Positions 1 through 12,475 of a DNA stretch of 64,000 bases are shown piece by piece; within the stretch, counting starts at the first letter, position 1; each line of letters starts with the position of its first letter. The notes under the pieces were generated by a model, which was not told the DNA's origin, did not search any database, and was given only the letters and a program-made list of their open reading frames with translations. This DNA comes from Symsagittifera roscoffensis (taxonomy: Eukaryota; Xenacoelomorpha; Acoela; Convolutidae): NCBI RefSeq assembly GCF_963678635.1, contig NC_087064.1, forward strand, positions 61,373,548-61,437,547, written 5' to 3'. The position numbers and the translations under genes are program-made.

Positions 1-184
1 ATTTGAATCAAACTCAGAAAATTAAATCCAACTGAAAAGTTTTCAAATGATATATCTCATTACAAATCAGCTCTCTTAGTGAATTTGGGTCTTATCGGTT
101 TTACCCCTTTTCGGTTTTTTAACACAGATATTAAAAATGCAATATATAACAAGGATAGCCGGTTACTGTGCAAGTAGCACAGAA

Positions 185-733
185 TGTTCCAACCACCGTC
201 TTAAATAATACAAAAAAATTCAAATTGGTGTCGTTTTTTTTATATGTTGTGATAAAAAGAGCTGAACGAAAAAATAGAAGTTAGGCATATTTGAGATTTA
301 TAGAAAAATAGGTCAATTGGAAACAGTTTTTAAAGAAAAATGAATAGAAAAACGAAAAAATTTTTTTTTAATTTTCAAAAAAATTTTCAAATTTTTCTGC
401 AGAAATTTTTTGGATTTTCAAGTTTTTGGTTTCCAAAACTGCGCTAAAAAACTACCTTAACTTGAGTTAAACTAAGTTTTCACGGCTTAAAATAAGCTAA
501 ATGCTATTGCAAACCTACACCACCTTATCAGATCCTCGAAATTAGACCAAAAATCAAAAATTTCAATCCGATTTTTTCTCGACACTGGGAAAATTTTTAA
601 CTGTGGTTCGAATCAAAGAGTGACTGAAAGGGTTCGTCTAAAAGGGCTCTAATATGATATATCACTCAACCCAGTCCGATGATTATTTGTGGTACCGAAT
701 ACAAAGTTCCTCCCCATTTTCAATGGTCGGAAC
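185..733 (-). repeat. Family B miniature inverted-repeat element, copy 1
   Basis: The outer ends are GTTCCAACC at 185 and GGTCGGAAC ending at 733, an imperfect terminal inverted repeat. The right part, read on the minus strand, has the same start as the copies at 42705 and 44671: TTGAAAATGGGGAGGAAC, then a TTCGG motif, then a conserved stretch around 660-690. No coding sequence is seen. It looks like a non-autonomous DNA element of about 530 bp. The superfamily is not identified because no clear target duplication is visible. Outside it, 1-184 and 734-1539 show nothing I can name. Confidence 0.6.
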
Positions 734-1539
734 AATTATGGGACGCATTTTTTCTTAACAACAAAGCATTTTCTACTTAATTTGGCCTCAAACTTTATTT
801 TACTGTTCCCCCATTTTCTGCCGTTGTCTGCGCATAAGTTTGATAAAAAAACAAAAAACTCTTTTTTAATTGTCATTTTTTTGCGTTTTTCTAGCTTGAT
901 TCACCTTTCAGAATGTCAGCCCTGCATTTGTAGGTAACATCAGTCCAATTTTATAGTAAACATTTTCTTTTCTTTTTTTAATCATTTAAGAGGAGTATAA
1001 CCTAAAAGACCCGTGTATTGATTTCCCAACACTTCTGGACACATAAATACTTCCCTCGGTTTTCCTCTTCTCTCACTCTCAGCAAGTCAATTGTTCCGTT
1101 TAATGAATTGATTTAACAGGTGCTTCATAAATCAAGGATGAACTTTTTTCACAGCGGCATTTTCCGAGTCGAGATAAAAGTATCACTTTTTAAAACTCCA
1201 CAATAGAATCTTCTGATCAAAGGTATCTCACATTGAAACAAACTACCTATGGCTTTGCATTGAAAAGACATTCCACTTTGTACTTGTTGTTCAATTTGAT
1301 AAAAAAAATTGAAAGTTTAAAAACAAAAAATGATTCCACACTTATTCCCACTAGGCCATGAAGGTGTGGCGTTGCTATAATTGAGAGGAAGCGAGCTAAA
1401 AAGTGTGAAATCATCAAAAATTCAGAAGTTCCTTGATTTTTTTGTTGAATGGGTCTCGCAACCAAATTAAAAATACATTGGCAAACGGTTTCCGGAATGC
1501 ATCTTAATAGATTTTCACTGTTCCGCCGGAGATATCACA

Positions 1540-1650
1540 CTCCGAAAATATTTTACACGGGTTTTTCAGTTTTGTGGATTCCACAAATGCAAGTGACTTT
1601 CATATTTTTTAGCATGTATTTTGATGCGCCATTTATGTATAATTTAGAGC
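1540..1650 (+). repeat. Left arm of a fold-back pair
   Basis: This roughly 100-bp stretch is found again as its reverse complement at 2998-3105. Shared words include TGGATTCCACAAATG, GTGACTTTCATATTTTTTA and GATGCGCCATTTATG, in matching order. The two arms enclose two copies of family A, so the arms are probably the ends of an older element that later received insertions. Confidence 0.7.
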
Positions 1651-1761
1651 CAGTTTGAAAAATCAATAGGTTGGTATTCGACTATGTTTCTTTTCTATTT
1701 GGTTTTATGTGAAATCTAATGTGACGTGAACTTGTTTTCGATGCACATTTTGTTGCACTCA

Positions 1762-2299
1762 TTGTTCCGACTTTCGATACGAAAGTAACGGAATATTTGT
1801 GCTCGGGGTGGGTTTTTTTTTCTTCAGACAAATTTCGACTTTTTAACTAGCCATATTTGACGGAGTTTTTTTTATATCATTCGAAAGGTATTGTTGTCCT
1901 GAGCTCAAATTTGAAAAGATATTTCACCTGTGATCATTTTTTGTAAAATTATGGAGGTTTAAAGATTGCCATTTTGGCCAATTTGAGACAATTAACGCGC
2001 GATATATTTCGCGCTATTAACGCGTAAGCGGAGAATTAATCAGTCCAAGAAATCGTTCCAAATTGGTTTAACGAAGCTTATTTGCCATAATTGATTGGTT
2101 ACAAGCAGCGAAATCTATCCTTTTGTAGTTTATTTGGTGTGTGGGGGGATGATTTTCATAAAAAATTTCAAATTTTAGGGAAAAAAACTTTCATTTTGTT
2201 TTATTACTTTTAATTTCTTAATGTTATTACTGCTCCATAAAACTTAATAGGCAGTCGGAACAATCAGGGCTTCGCCATGATACGAGCAGTCTCGTTTAG
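1762..2299 (+). mobile_element. Family A hairpin-ended element, copy 1 (Helentron-like)
   Basis: It begins with GTTCCGAC and a perfect hairpin, ACTTTCG-ATA-CGAAAGT. An inverted copy of the first motif, GTCGGAAC, lies at 2254-2261. A second hairpin follows (CAGGGC-TTC-GCC..., one base degenerate here), and then the tail GCAGTCTCGTTT. An internal GCGCGATATATTTCGCGC palindrome is also shared by other copies. The plan is a 5' motif, its inverted copy inside the 3' end, and then a terminal hairpin. That plan resembles Helentron-associated interspersed elements. It has no ORF and is clearly non-autonomous. Confidence 0.6.
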
Positions 2300-2302
2300 T
2301 TT

Positions 2303-2838
2303 TTGTTCCGACTTTCGATACGAAAGTAACGGAATATTTGTGCTCGCGGTGGGTTTTTTTCTTTAGACAAATTTCGACTTTTTAACTAGCCATTTTTGAC
2401 GGATATATTTTTATATCATTCGAAAGCTATTGTTGTCCTGAGCTTAAATTTGAAAAGATATTTTACCTGTGATCGTTTTTTGTGAAATTATGTGGGTTTA
2501 CACATTGCCGTTTCAACCAATTTGGGGCAATTAACGCGCGATATATTTCGCGCTGTTAACGCGTAAGCGGAGAGTTAATCCGTCTTAGAAATTGTTCCAA
2601 ATTGCTTAAAAGAAGCTTATTTGCCATAATTGATTTATTACAAGGAGCGAAATCTATCCTGTTGTACTTCATATGGCGTGTGGGGGGATGATTTTCATAA
2701 AAAATTTCAAATTGTAGAAAAAAAAATCATTTCATTTTATTACATTTAATTGTTTTTGTTATTGCTGCTCCATAAACTTCAAAAGGCAGTCGGAACATTA
2801 ATGGTGGCTTGGCCCTGCTACGAGCAGTATTGTTCTTA
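2303..2838 (+). mobile_element. Family A hairpin-ended element, copy 2
   Basis: A second direct copy starts three bases after copy 1 with the same hairpin, ACTTTCGATACGAAAGT, and ends with GTCGGAAC and a degenerate terminal hairpin near 2800-2820. The head-to-tail arrangement suggests insertion next to the first copy's end or rolling-circle style tandem copying. Confidence 0.6.
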
Positions 2839-2997
2839 TTTCAGTTATATTTAGCCTCTCGGACGTTCGTTTGCGATCATGTATAAATTTCTGTGCGGAT
2901 TCTGTTCGGCGCCAGTCTTGCATTGTTCAATTTATTGCCCAGTTTTTCCTTTATGTGCAGACTGACTTTCTCTCTGTTTTCGGTATGTTTCCGTATG

Positions 2998-3105
2998 TTT
3001 CCGATCATAAATGGCGCATCAAAATACATGTAATAAAATATGAAAGTCACTAACAAATGTGGAATCCACAAAACTATAAAACCAGTGTAAAAAATTTTCG
3101 ATATG
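2998..3105 (-). repeat. Right arm of the fold-back pair
   Basis: Reverse complement of 1540-1650 with roughly 10 percent difference and a few single-base indels. From 3106 to about 3685 I see no gene or recognisable element. Confidence 0.7.
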
Positions 3106-3689
3106 TTCAGATTTCGGTATGTTTCCGACCAAAATATGATATGCGCAGACTTTTGCGACCCAGCTCAAAACTTTTGCGATTGGATTTCTAGATAAATGCT
3201 ACTTAAAATCTGGTCGCGAATGAGCAATGTGGGATTGATAGCGACGCAATTTCCAAAACGTTGAAAGCTTTTGGTTCGACAACTGCTGGTTTATGATTTC
3301 CATCAACACTCGAACAGTTAGCTGAAAAAAATTGTGGGTTACTTTTTACAAAAACGAACGACAGGAGATATCACAAAAACTGAGGAATGAATGGTGAGAG
3401 ACAAATTTGTGAAAATGATGTAGGAAAATTTTTTTCACCCTGACTCACTGATTCACCACAAAAAGTACGAGCGTGGTTATAGTAGGATAACAATTACTCT
3501 TGAAACCTCCCGGTAAATGCTATTGCGTAAGAGCTCAGCTTTCAGTTTAAATTTCTTAAGTGAAAATTGGCATAACCCGGGTCGAGGTCCTCGAACAACA
3601 ACTTTCGACTTTGTCGGTCGCGGAAATATTAATTCCGCAACCAAAAATCCATAGGCTGAACTGGGTTCTAAGTCGCAGACAAACTCTGG

Positions 3690-4690
3690 AAAAACCGTAT
3701 CTCGGTCGCGATGGTCGAAAAGTTAGTCACGTTGGTCAAAAAATTTTGTCGCGGTATGATCGAAAAATAAGTCGCAGCGATCGAAAAATTAATCGCGGTA
3801 AGGTCGAAAAATAAGTCGCAGCGGTCGAAAAATAAGTTGCTGCGGTCAAAAAAAAAAAGTCGCAGCGGTAAAAAAATTCGTCGCGGCATGGTAAAATACG
3901 TCGCGGCGGTCGAAATATTAGTCGCGGCGGTCAAAAAATTAGTCGCGGCGGTCGAAAACTTAGTCGCGGCGGTCAAAAAATTTTGTCGCGGCCGGGTCGA
4001 AAAATCAGTCACAACGGTCGAAAATTTAGTCGCGGTGGTCAAAAAATTCGTCGTGGCAAGGTCGAAAAATAAATTGCAGCGGTCAAAAAGTTAGTCGTGG
4101 CGGTCAAAAATTTGTCGCAGCATGGTGGAAAAAAGTCGCGGTGGTCAAAAATTTAGTAGCAGTGGTTGAAAAATTAGTCGCGGCGGTCAAAAAATTAGTC
4201 GCGGTGGTCGAAAAATTCGTCGTGGCAAGGTCAAAAAATAAGTCGCAGCGGTCAAAAAATTTGTCAAAGCGGTCAAAAAATTAGACGCGGCGTTCAAAAA
4301 ATTAGTCGCGACGGTCAAAAAAATTTTCGCGACGGTCAAAAAACTGTTCACGTACTGGTCGAAAAATAAGTCGCAGCGGTCGAAAAGTTTGTCGCGGCAA
4401 GGTCAAAAAAATTTGTCGCGGCATGGTCGAAAAAGACTCCAACTCGGTCGATCGAAAAAATAGTCGCAGCGGTGGAAAAACTGGTCGCAACCGGCACGAC
4501 CGAAGAGAAATTAACCGCCATTGGCGCAGATCACTTTTTGACTTTGCCGCGAATATTTTTTCGAGCGCTGCGACTAATTTTTTGACCACCGTGACTAATT
4601 GTTTGACCGCGGTGACTTATTTTTTGACCGTGTCGCGACTAAAGTTTTGACCGCCTCGACAACTTTGTCGACCGCCTACGCAACTAACCT
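3690..4690. repeat. Minisatellite with a GTCGCGGCGGTCAAAAAATT-type unit
   Basis: A unit of about 19-20 bases, GTCGCGGCGGTC followed by an A-rich half, repeats dozens of times with substitutions and length changes. Up to about 4500 the unit reads in one direction. From about 4560 to 4680 it reads as its reverse complement (TTTTTTGACCACCGTGACTA-like). The open frames across this stretch are by-products of the repeat and are not counted as genes. Its GC content is well above the surrounding DNA. Confidence 0.85.
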
Positions 4691-4729
4691 TAATTGGTGC
4701 TTATCTCTTTATTGTCCTTTTCCCGGTCA

Positions 4730-4935
4730 GCTTGTATGGCGACACACTTTCTTTTTGATATCCGAAAAAATTTTGGGTTTCGAAAAAGTCCAATCCTGAA
4801 AGAATTTTAAAAAATCATACTAGTCTTTGAAAGGTTGACAAAAATATTAAGAAAGAGTTCACTCTAACTGTTAGTAAACCATTAAAAAAATAGTCTTTCA
4901 TGTTTGTGTAGTAATTCTAATGCTACAACCCAAGC
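4730..4935 (+). repeat. Left member of a direct repeat pair flanking the 26-kb array
   Basis: The words ATGGCGACACACTTTC, TTTTTGATATCCGA and ACTAGTCTTTGAAAGGTTGA occur here and again in the same order at 33030-33250. The stretch between this and the array (about 4935-5300) shows nothing else I recognise. Confidence 0.6.
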
Positions 4936-5316
4936 CCTTTTTATATAGATAGTTGTTCGATACTTACATTTACACTCGTATTGACTTAGGTTCATAAATT
5001 GTGAAAAAGAGTTAGGTTAAGCATCTGAGAAATTGTTTATAATTAAAGTTGAAAGCAAATCAATAAAAATTGAAATGAATTAGTGGTTGAAATGAATCTT
5101 TCTTTTCCTTCAATTTTTTATTTTTCTGCTTCTTTTTTTTTCCTTCATCCTTCTTGTCATTGATGTCATAAAAGATTTTATCTTTTTATTACTCGTTGTC
5201 TTGGTTTGATTGTACTCGTCATCATTGAATCCAGATTGTAATTTTGTAGAATGTTAACAGATTGTGCTTTGCTTACACTGTTCTTGGTGATAAAAACTGC
5301 AGTAAAAAATTGCTAG

Positions 5317-8300
5317 CTCCTTCTTGTTCTGACTGTGGTTGTAGTTCAACTGAGAATTTCCAAAATAATGGTACTAAATATTAATTTCATTAAAACATAG
5401 AGAACTGAAAATGTTATAGAGCAAGGATAAAAAAAATAAAATAATTGTTTTGAATTCATTTTTGTCAAAACAAGAAACTGTTTTGCTTCAATAGTAATAG
5501 GAAACAGAAGGTAATTCAAATTGAAGCAAAAGAAAAAGAAATTTCGAAGAAAGGACTTAGAGGAAACCAAACACAATAGTTTTGTATAAAGTAAGATATG
5601 TGGAATAGTTATGTTTCTCTTCGGTGGTAAACTTTGGCACTTATTCATTGGCACAACTTTATTTAAGAAAAAGCTTTCTTAAAACTTTTGTTGTATAATT
5701 GTACTTAAACGCTATTAAAACTGATGCTGTTTTTTTTTCAGAGTGATGCCCCAAAAATTTTAATCATTTAAAGGTATACAGGCTTGCATGTAGGGGATTC
5801 TATATTACCGAATAGATAGTATGGCCAAAATTTTAAAGAGAGAATCAAAAGAATCTATGAGGCTGCGAACGGACACCAACAATCCTCTTGCGTTTGGTTG
5901 AAAAAAACGATACAATGAACTTAAGAACGGTTCATATAACCACCATCAAGTATTGCAATAAATCTGCGGAGGTTGGGCCGAAAAACTTTGTTTGCTCGTT
6001 TTTCTATGCCAATTATTGGTAAAAAAACAGTGTGCTCAACTTGCAGAGAATCGAAGAGAAGACATTTCTTTTCAAGGTGAATTTCTGTTGTTTTGCATTT
6101 TGTGGTTTGAAAACTATACAAATTTCCCAATTAATTTCATCAGTCCCTTCTTGGTCTCATAGAAGAATCCCGTGACGCTAAATAATTTCGCAGATGGAGT
6201 TTTTCTACATTGACTAAGTTTTTTATCAGAGTGTTCACTTTTTTAGTTCTTGGTATTTTGAACCCTTGTTTTCAACTACTATTGATTCTCTGGAATTTTT
6301 GAGAACGAAAGGAATTGATTGTTCTGCTTATTTACAATACGTACTATACGCACTCAAAAATTTTTTCCCAAGGGTTTATCATTTCCAACTGATGTTCCTT
6401 ATTTGAAAACTAGGCCTGCTCAAAAAATTGAAATAAAGCTTGATAAATTTGGTGCAATTTTTATGTTTTGATCAAAAAGTACATTTTGCTGGAATCTTAA
6501 GTATGGATATTTTTTGCTTCTTATATCTAGCTTCTTCTAGCTTCTTCTTGTTCTGACTGTGATTGTAGTTTAACTGAGATTTTCCAAAATAATGCTATCA
6601 AATAAAAATTTCCTTAAAACAAAGAGAACTGTAATGGTTATAAAGCAAGGATAAAAAAATAAAATAATTGCTTTGAAATCATTTTTGTCATAACAAGAAA
6701 CTGTTTTGCTTCAATAGTAATAGGAACCAGAAAATTAGTTGAAATTGAAGCAAAAGAAAAAGAAATATTGAAGAAAGGACTTAGAGGAAACCTAACACAA
6801 AAATTTTGTATAAACTAAAATATGTGGAATAGTTATGTTTCTCTTTGGTGGTAAATTTTGGCACTTATTCATTGGCACAACTTTATTTAAGAAAAAGTTT
6901 TCTTAAAACTTTTGTTGTATAATTGTACTTAAACGCTATTAAAACTGATGCTGTCTTTTTTTCAGAGTGATGCCCCAAAAATTTTAATCATTTAAAGGTA
7001 TACAGGCTTGCATGTAGGGGATTCTATATTACCGAATAGATAGTATGGCCAAAATTTTAAAGAGAGAATCAAAAGAATCTATGAGGCTGCGAACGGACAC
7101 CAACAATCCTCTTGCGTTTGGTTGAAAAAAACGATACAATGAACTTAAGAACGGTTCATATAACCACCATCAAGTATTGCAATAAATCTGCGGAGGTTGG
7201 GCCGAAAAACTTTGTTTGCTCGTTTTTCTATGCCAATTACTGGTAAAAAAACAGTGTGCTCAACTTGCAGAGAATCGAAGAGAAGACATTTCTTTTCAAG
7301 GTGGATTTCTGTTGTTTTGCATTTTGTGGTTTGAAAACTATACAAATTTCCCAATTAATTTCATCAGTCCCTTCTTGGTCTCATAGAAGAATCCCGTGAC
7401 GCTAAATAATTTCGCAGATGGAGTTTTTCTACATTGACTAAGTTTTTTATCAGAGTGTTCACTTTTTTAGTTCTTGGTATTTTGAACCCTTGTTTTCAAC
7501 TACTATTGATTCTCTGGAATTTTTGAAAACGAAAGGAATTGATTGTTCTGCTTATTTACAATACGTACTATACGCACTCAAAATTTTTTTCCCAAGGGTT
7601 TATCATTTCCAACTGATGTTCCTTATTTGAAAACTAGGCCTGCTCAAAAAATTGAAATAAAGCTTGATAAATTTGGTGCAATTTTTATGTTTTGAACAAG
7701 AAGTACATTTTGCTGGAAGCTTAAGTATGGATATTTTTAGCTTCTTATATCTAGCTTCTTCTAGCTTCTTCTTGTTCTGACTGTGATTGTAGATTAACTG
7801 AGATTTTCCAAAATAATGCTATCAAATAAAAATTTCCTTAAAACAAAGAGAACTGTAATGGTTATAAAGCAAGGATAAAAAAATAAAATAATTGCTTTGA
7901 AATCATTTTTGTCATAACAAGAAACTGTTTTGCTTCAATAGTAATAGGAACCAGAAAATTAGTTGAAATTGAAGCAAAAGAAAAAGAAATATTGAAGAAA
8001 GGACTTAGAGGAAACCTAACACAATAATTTTGTATAAACTAAAATATGTGGAATAGTTATGTTTCTCTTTGGTGGTAAATTTTGGCACTTATTCATTGGC
8101 ACAACTTTATTTAAGAAAAAGTTTTCTTAAAACTTTTGTTGTATAATTGTACTTAAACGCTATTAAAACTGATGCTGTCTTTTTTTCAGAGTGATGCCCC
8201 AAAAAATTTAATCATTTAAAGTTATACAGGCTTTCATGTAGGGGATTCTATATTACCGAATAGATAGTTTGGCCAAAATTTTAAAGAGAGAATCAAAAAA

Positions 8301-8640
8301 ATCTATGAGGCTGCGAACGGACACCAACAATCCTCTTGCGTTTGGTTGAAAAAAACGATACAATGAACTTAAGAACGGTTCATATAACCACCATCAAGTA
8401 TTGCAATAAATCTGCGGAGGTTGGGCCGAAAAACTTTGTTTGCTCGTTTTTCTATGCCAATTATTGGTAAAAAAACAGTGTGCTCAACTTGCAGAGAATC
8501 GAAGAGAAGACATTTCTTTTCAAGGTGGATTTCTGTTATTTTGCATTTTGTGGTTTGAAAACTATACAAATTTCCCAATTAATTTCATCAGTCCCTTCTT
8601 GGTCTCATAGAAGAATTCCGTGACGCTAAATAATTTCGCA
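5317..8640. repeat. T1 tandem array, three copies of a 1224-bp unit
   Basis: Equivalent points recur at 5921, 7145 and 8369, exactly 1224 bases apart. Units begin near 5317, 6541 and 7765. The third is cut at about 8640, where T2 sequence begins. Copies differ by scattered substitutions and homopolymer-length changes. Related copies lie at 14547-15435, 22457-23345 and 24919-27020. Each unit contains short coding-like segments, described separately. Confidence 0.9.
7890..8027 (+). pseudogene. T1 coding fossil, middle segment
   Basis: An open stretch of 45 codons ends in TAA at 8025. Its core reads NCFASIVIGTRKLVE and later LKKGLRGNL. The copies at 6670 and 25030 keep much of it. The copies at 5440, 14690 and 26240 have early stops. 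The order of an I-x-GT-R motif and a later RG-like motif loosely recalls the region after the DNFFTS block in piggyBac-type transposases. That resemblance is weak and no database comparison could be made. Confidence 0.25.
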
Positions 8641-9091
8641 GATAGTTTTTAAGGTAAATAACTGGCTGCTAAACCAATTTTGTTTTGGTTGGTTTTCTTT
8701 CAGTTTTAATTTAAACCTGAAAAAAAATTAATGTTTCAATATTTTGAGGATTGAAATCCTTTATTAATTTATTTGGATCGCATCCGTCCTTGGCTGAAAC
8801 CCATGTTTCTTTTTTTACCGATTGTTCAATGTTATTACCAAAAAAATAATCAAAAATTGTATAACATATGATTTTTAAGTTTTTCTCCGGCAACAGCAAC
8901 TGTGTTTGATCTAGAATTATTAAGCTGTAGAGGCTGTATTTTACAAAATATTAACTGTAATTTACAAAATGTTAACCTGTTAACTCATTAAATTAATAAT
9001 TTATTCCTTCTATCTCCAACTTATTATCAGACTTATTTTCATTGGATTTATCAAAATCTCTCTGAGGACGGGAAATTTTTTTTAAATTGAG

Positions 9092-9157
9092 GTTACTTCT
9101 GGTTATTGCTGCGGGGAAAAATCTTCTTTTTCTGATTACTTTGGTTTGGATGTTTGA
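9092..9157 (+). pseudogene. T2 coding fossil, SGYC...DYFGLDV segment
   Basis: A 21-codon plus-strand stretch ends in a TGA kept in most copies. It is preceded by a T-run and AG, like a splice acceptor. The residues SGYC, KSS and DYFGLDV persist at 9092, 13223 and 28227. GAT/GAC, TAC/TAT and GGG/GGA differences are silent in this frame, and differences after the stop are mostly non-silent in any frame. The copy at about 11526 has a one-base insertion and the copy at about 29976 a deletion. The GYxxYxGK...GLDV pattern recalls part of piggyBac-type transposases, but the match is short. Confidence 0.25.
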
Positions 9158-12100
9158 ACAAAATGGTGATTTGATTCTTTTGACTGTTGTTGATATAATA
9201 TTTAGTCTTTATGTTTTTCTCTGCGTTCAAATTAAATGCTCTTATTTTCACCGGATAAAAACTGGACACAATGCTTAGAGCATTTTGTAAAAACCTTTTT
9301 CTTTATATAAGCACAAAAAAATTGTTTCAAGTAATAAGTTGATATAATTTTCATTTTTGACTTGGACTTTGGAATGACATTAAAAAGCGATTGGAAGTGG
9401 TTTATAAATTCTAATATTCGGTATTTTTTTGTTGAAGTAACTTTTTAAAAATTTCTGCAGTGTCTTGTCGAAAAAGAACGTTTAGTTTTTTTGTCGTTGG
9501 GATTTTTGCATATGATACTTAAACAATCCTTTTTAGTGTTGGTGATACAATAAAAATAGTGAAGAGTTTGCTTTCTAACTTGAATTTTAAATGTATTGTG
9601 TTGTTCAAAACTGGCTCAAACTTGTTGATATTAATTTTTGACAGCAAATTTTTAATGTTTGCTTAAGTTAAGTGACAGGATTTTGAAAGTTGTCCAAGTT
9701 ATGTTGGTTGTTACCAAAGTAAATTAAAATTGAATTGCAAAAAAACTTATTTGAAAAAATTTTCAAGTTTTTTGAAATTAAAACTTTTATGTTTCCTAAA
9801 AACTTTAGTTCAAGCCGGAAACATACTTTGTTGAAGCTTCAGTTTTTTTTCAACGAGATAGTTTTTAAGGTGAATAACTGGCTGATATACCAATTTTTTT
9901 TGGTTAGTTTTCTTTCAGTTTTAATTTAAAACTGAAAAAAAAATATTGTTTCGATAATTTGAGAAATGAAATCCTTTACTAATTTATTTGGATTGCATCC
10001 GTCCTTGGCTGAAACCCATGTTTCTTTTTTTTCCGAATGTTCAATGTTATTACCAAAAAAATAATCAAAAATTGTATAACATATGATTTTAAGTTTTTCT
10101 CCGGCAACAGCAACTGTGTTTGATCTAGAATTATTAAGCTGTAGAGGCTGTATTTTACAAAGTATTAACTGTAATTTACAAAATGTTAACCTGTTAACTC
10201 ATTAAATTAATAATTTATTCCTTCTATCTCCAACTTATTATCAGACTTATTTTCATTGGATTTATCAAATTCTCTCTGAGGACGGGAAATTTTTTTTAAA
10301 GTTGAGGTTACTTCTGGTTATTGCTGCGGGGAAAAATCTTCTTTTTCTGATTACTTTGGTTTGGATGTTTGAACAAAATGGTGATTTGATTCTTTTGACT
10401 GTTGGTGATATAATATTTAGTCTTTATGTTTTTCTTTGCGTTCAAATTAAATGCTGTTATTTTCACCGGATAAAAACTGGACACAAACCCTAGAGCATTT
10501 TGTAAAAACCTTTTTCTTTAGATAAGCACAAAAAAAATCGTTTCGAGTAATAAGTTGATATAATTTTCATTTTTGACTTGGGTTCTGGAATGACATTAAA
10601 AAGCGATTGGAAGTGGTTTATAAATTCTAATATTCGGTATTTTTTTGTTGAAGTAATTTTTTTAAAATCTCTGCATTGTCTTGTCGAAAAAAAACGTTTA
10701 GTTTTTTTTTGTCGTTGGGATTTTTGCATATGATTTTTAAACAATCCTTTTTAGTGTTGGTGATACAATAAAAATAGTGAAGAGTTTGCTTTCTAACTTG
10801 AATTTTAAATGTATTGTGTTGTTCAAAACTGGCTCAAACTTGTTGATATTAATTTTTGACAGCAAATTTTTAATGTTTGCTTAAGTTAAGTGACAAGATT
10901 TTGAAAGCTGTCCAAGTTATATTGGTTGTTACCAAAGTAAATTAAAATTGAATTGCAAAAAAATTTATTTGAAAAATTTTTCAAGTTTTTTGAAATTAAA
11001 ACTTTTATGTTTCCTAAAAACTTTAGTTCAGGCTGGAAACATACTTTTCTGAAGCTTCAGTTTTTTTTCAACGAGATAGTTTTTAAGGTAAATAACTGGC
11101 TGCTAAACTAATTTTGTTTTGGTTGGTTTTCTTTCAGTTTTAATTTAAAACTGAAAAAAAAAGTTATTGTTTCGATAATTTGAGAAATGAAATCCTTTAC
11201 TAATTTATTTGGATTTCATCCGTCCTTGGCTGAAACCCATGTTTCTCTTTTTTCCGAATGTTCAATGTTATTACCAAAAGCATCATCAAAAACTGTATAA
11301 CCTATGATTTTAAGTTTTTCTCCGGGAACAGCAACTGTGTTTGATCTAGAATAATTAAGCTGTAGAGGCTGTATTTTACAAAATATTAACTGTATTTTAC
11401 AAAATATTAACATGTTAACTCAATAAATTAATAATTTATTCCTTCTATCTCCAACTTATTATCAGACTTATTTTCATTGGATTTATCAAAATCTCTCTGA
11501 GGACAGGAAAATGTTTTTTAAATTGAGGTTACTTCTGGTTATTGCCTTTGGGGAAAAATCTTCTTTCTCTGATTACTTTGGTTTGGATGTTTGAACAAAA
11601 TGGTGATTTGATTCTTTTGACTGTTGGTGATATAATATTTAGTCTTTATGTTTTTCTTTGCGTTCAAATTAAATGCTCTTATTTTCACCGGATAAAAACT
11701 GGACACAATGCTTAGAGCATTTTGTAAAAACCTTTTTCTTTATATAAGCACAAAAAAAATCGTTTCAAGTAATAAGTTGATATAATTTTCATTTTTGACT
11801 TGGACGGTGGAATGACATTAAAAAGCGATTGGAAGTGGTTTATAAATTCTAATATTCGGTATTTTTTGTTGAAGTAACTTTTTAAAAATCTCTGCAGTGT
11901 CTTGTCGAAAAAAAAACGTTTAGTTTTTTTTGTCGTTGGGATTTTTGCATATGAGACTTAAACAATCCTTTTTAGAGTTGGTGATACAATAAAAATAGTG
12001 AAGAGTTTGCTTCCTAACTTGAATTTTAATTTTTTTGTGTTGTTCAAAACTGGCTCAATTTTGTTGATATTAAGTTTTGACAGCAACTTTTTGTTGTTTG

Positions 12101-12475
12101 CTTAAGTTAAGTGACAGGATTTTGAAAGCTGTCCAAGTTATGTTGGTTGTTACCAAATTAAATTAAAATTGAATTGCAAAAAAAATTGTTTGAAAAATTT
12201 TTCAAGGTTTTTGAAATTAAAACTTTTATGTTTCCTAAAAACTTTAGTTGAAGCCGGAAACATACTTTTCTGAAGCTTCAGTTTTTTTTCAACTAGATAG
12301 TTTTTGAGATAAATAACTGGCTTAAAAACCATATTTTTTGGTTAGTTTTCTTTCAGTTTTAATTTAAAACTGAAAAAAAAAATATTGTTTCGATAATTTG
12401 AGAAATGAAATCCTTTACTAATTTATTTTGATCGCATCCGAACTTGGCTGAAACTCATGTTTCTTTTTTTTCCGA

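Noticed and set aside
3668-4650. Long ORFs on both strands with repeating LVAAVKK or TAATKF patterns
   Set aside because: They are direct translations of the minisatellite unit, with no start context, splice sites or conserved domain.
5921-6130. Minus-strand 69-codon ORF preserved in five T1 copies
   Set aside because: Not annotated as a gene. No ATG opens the frame, the copies are related by recent DNA duplication, and several differences that are silent in the plus frame argue for the opposite strand.
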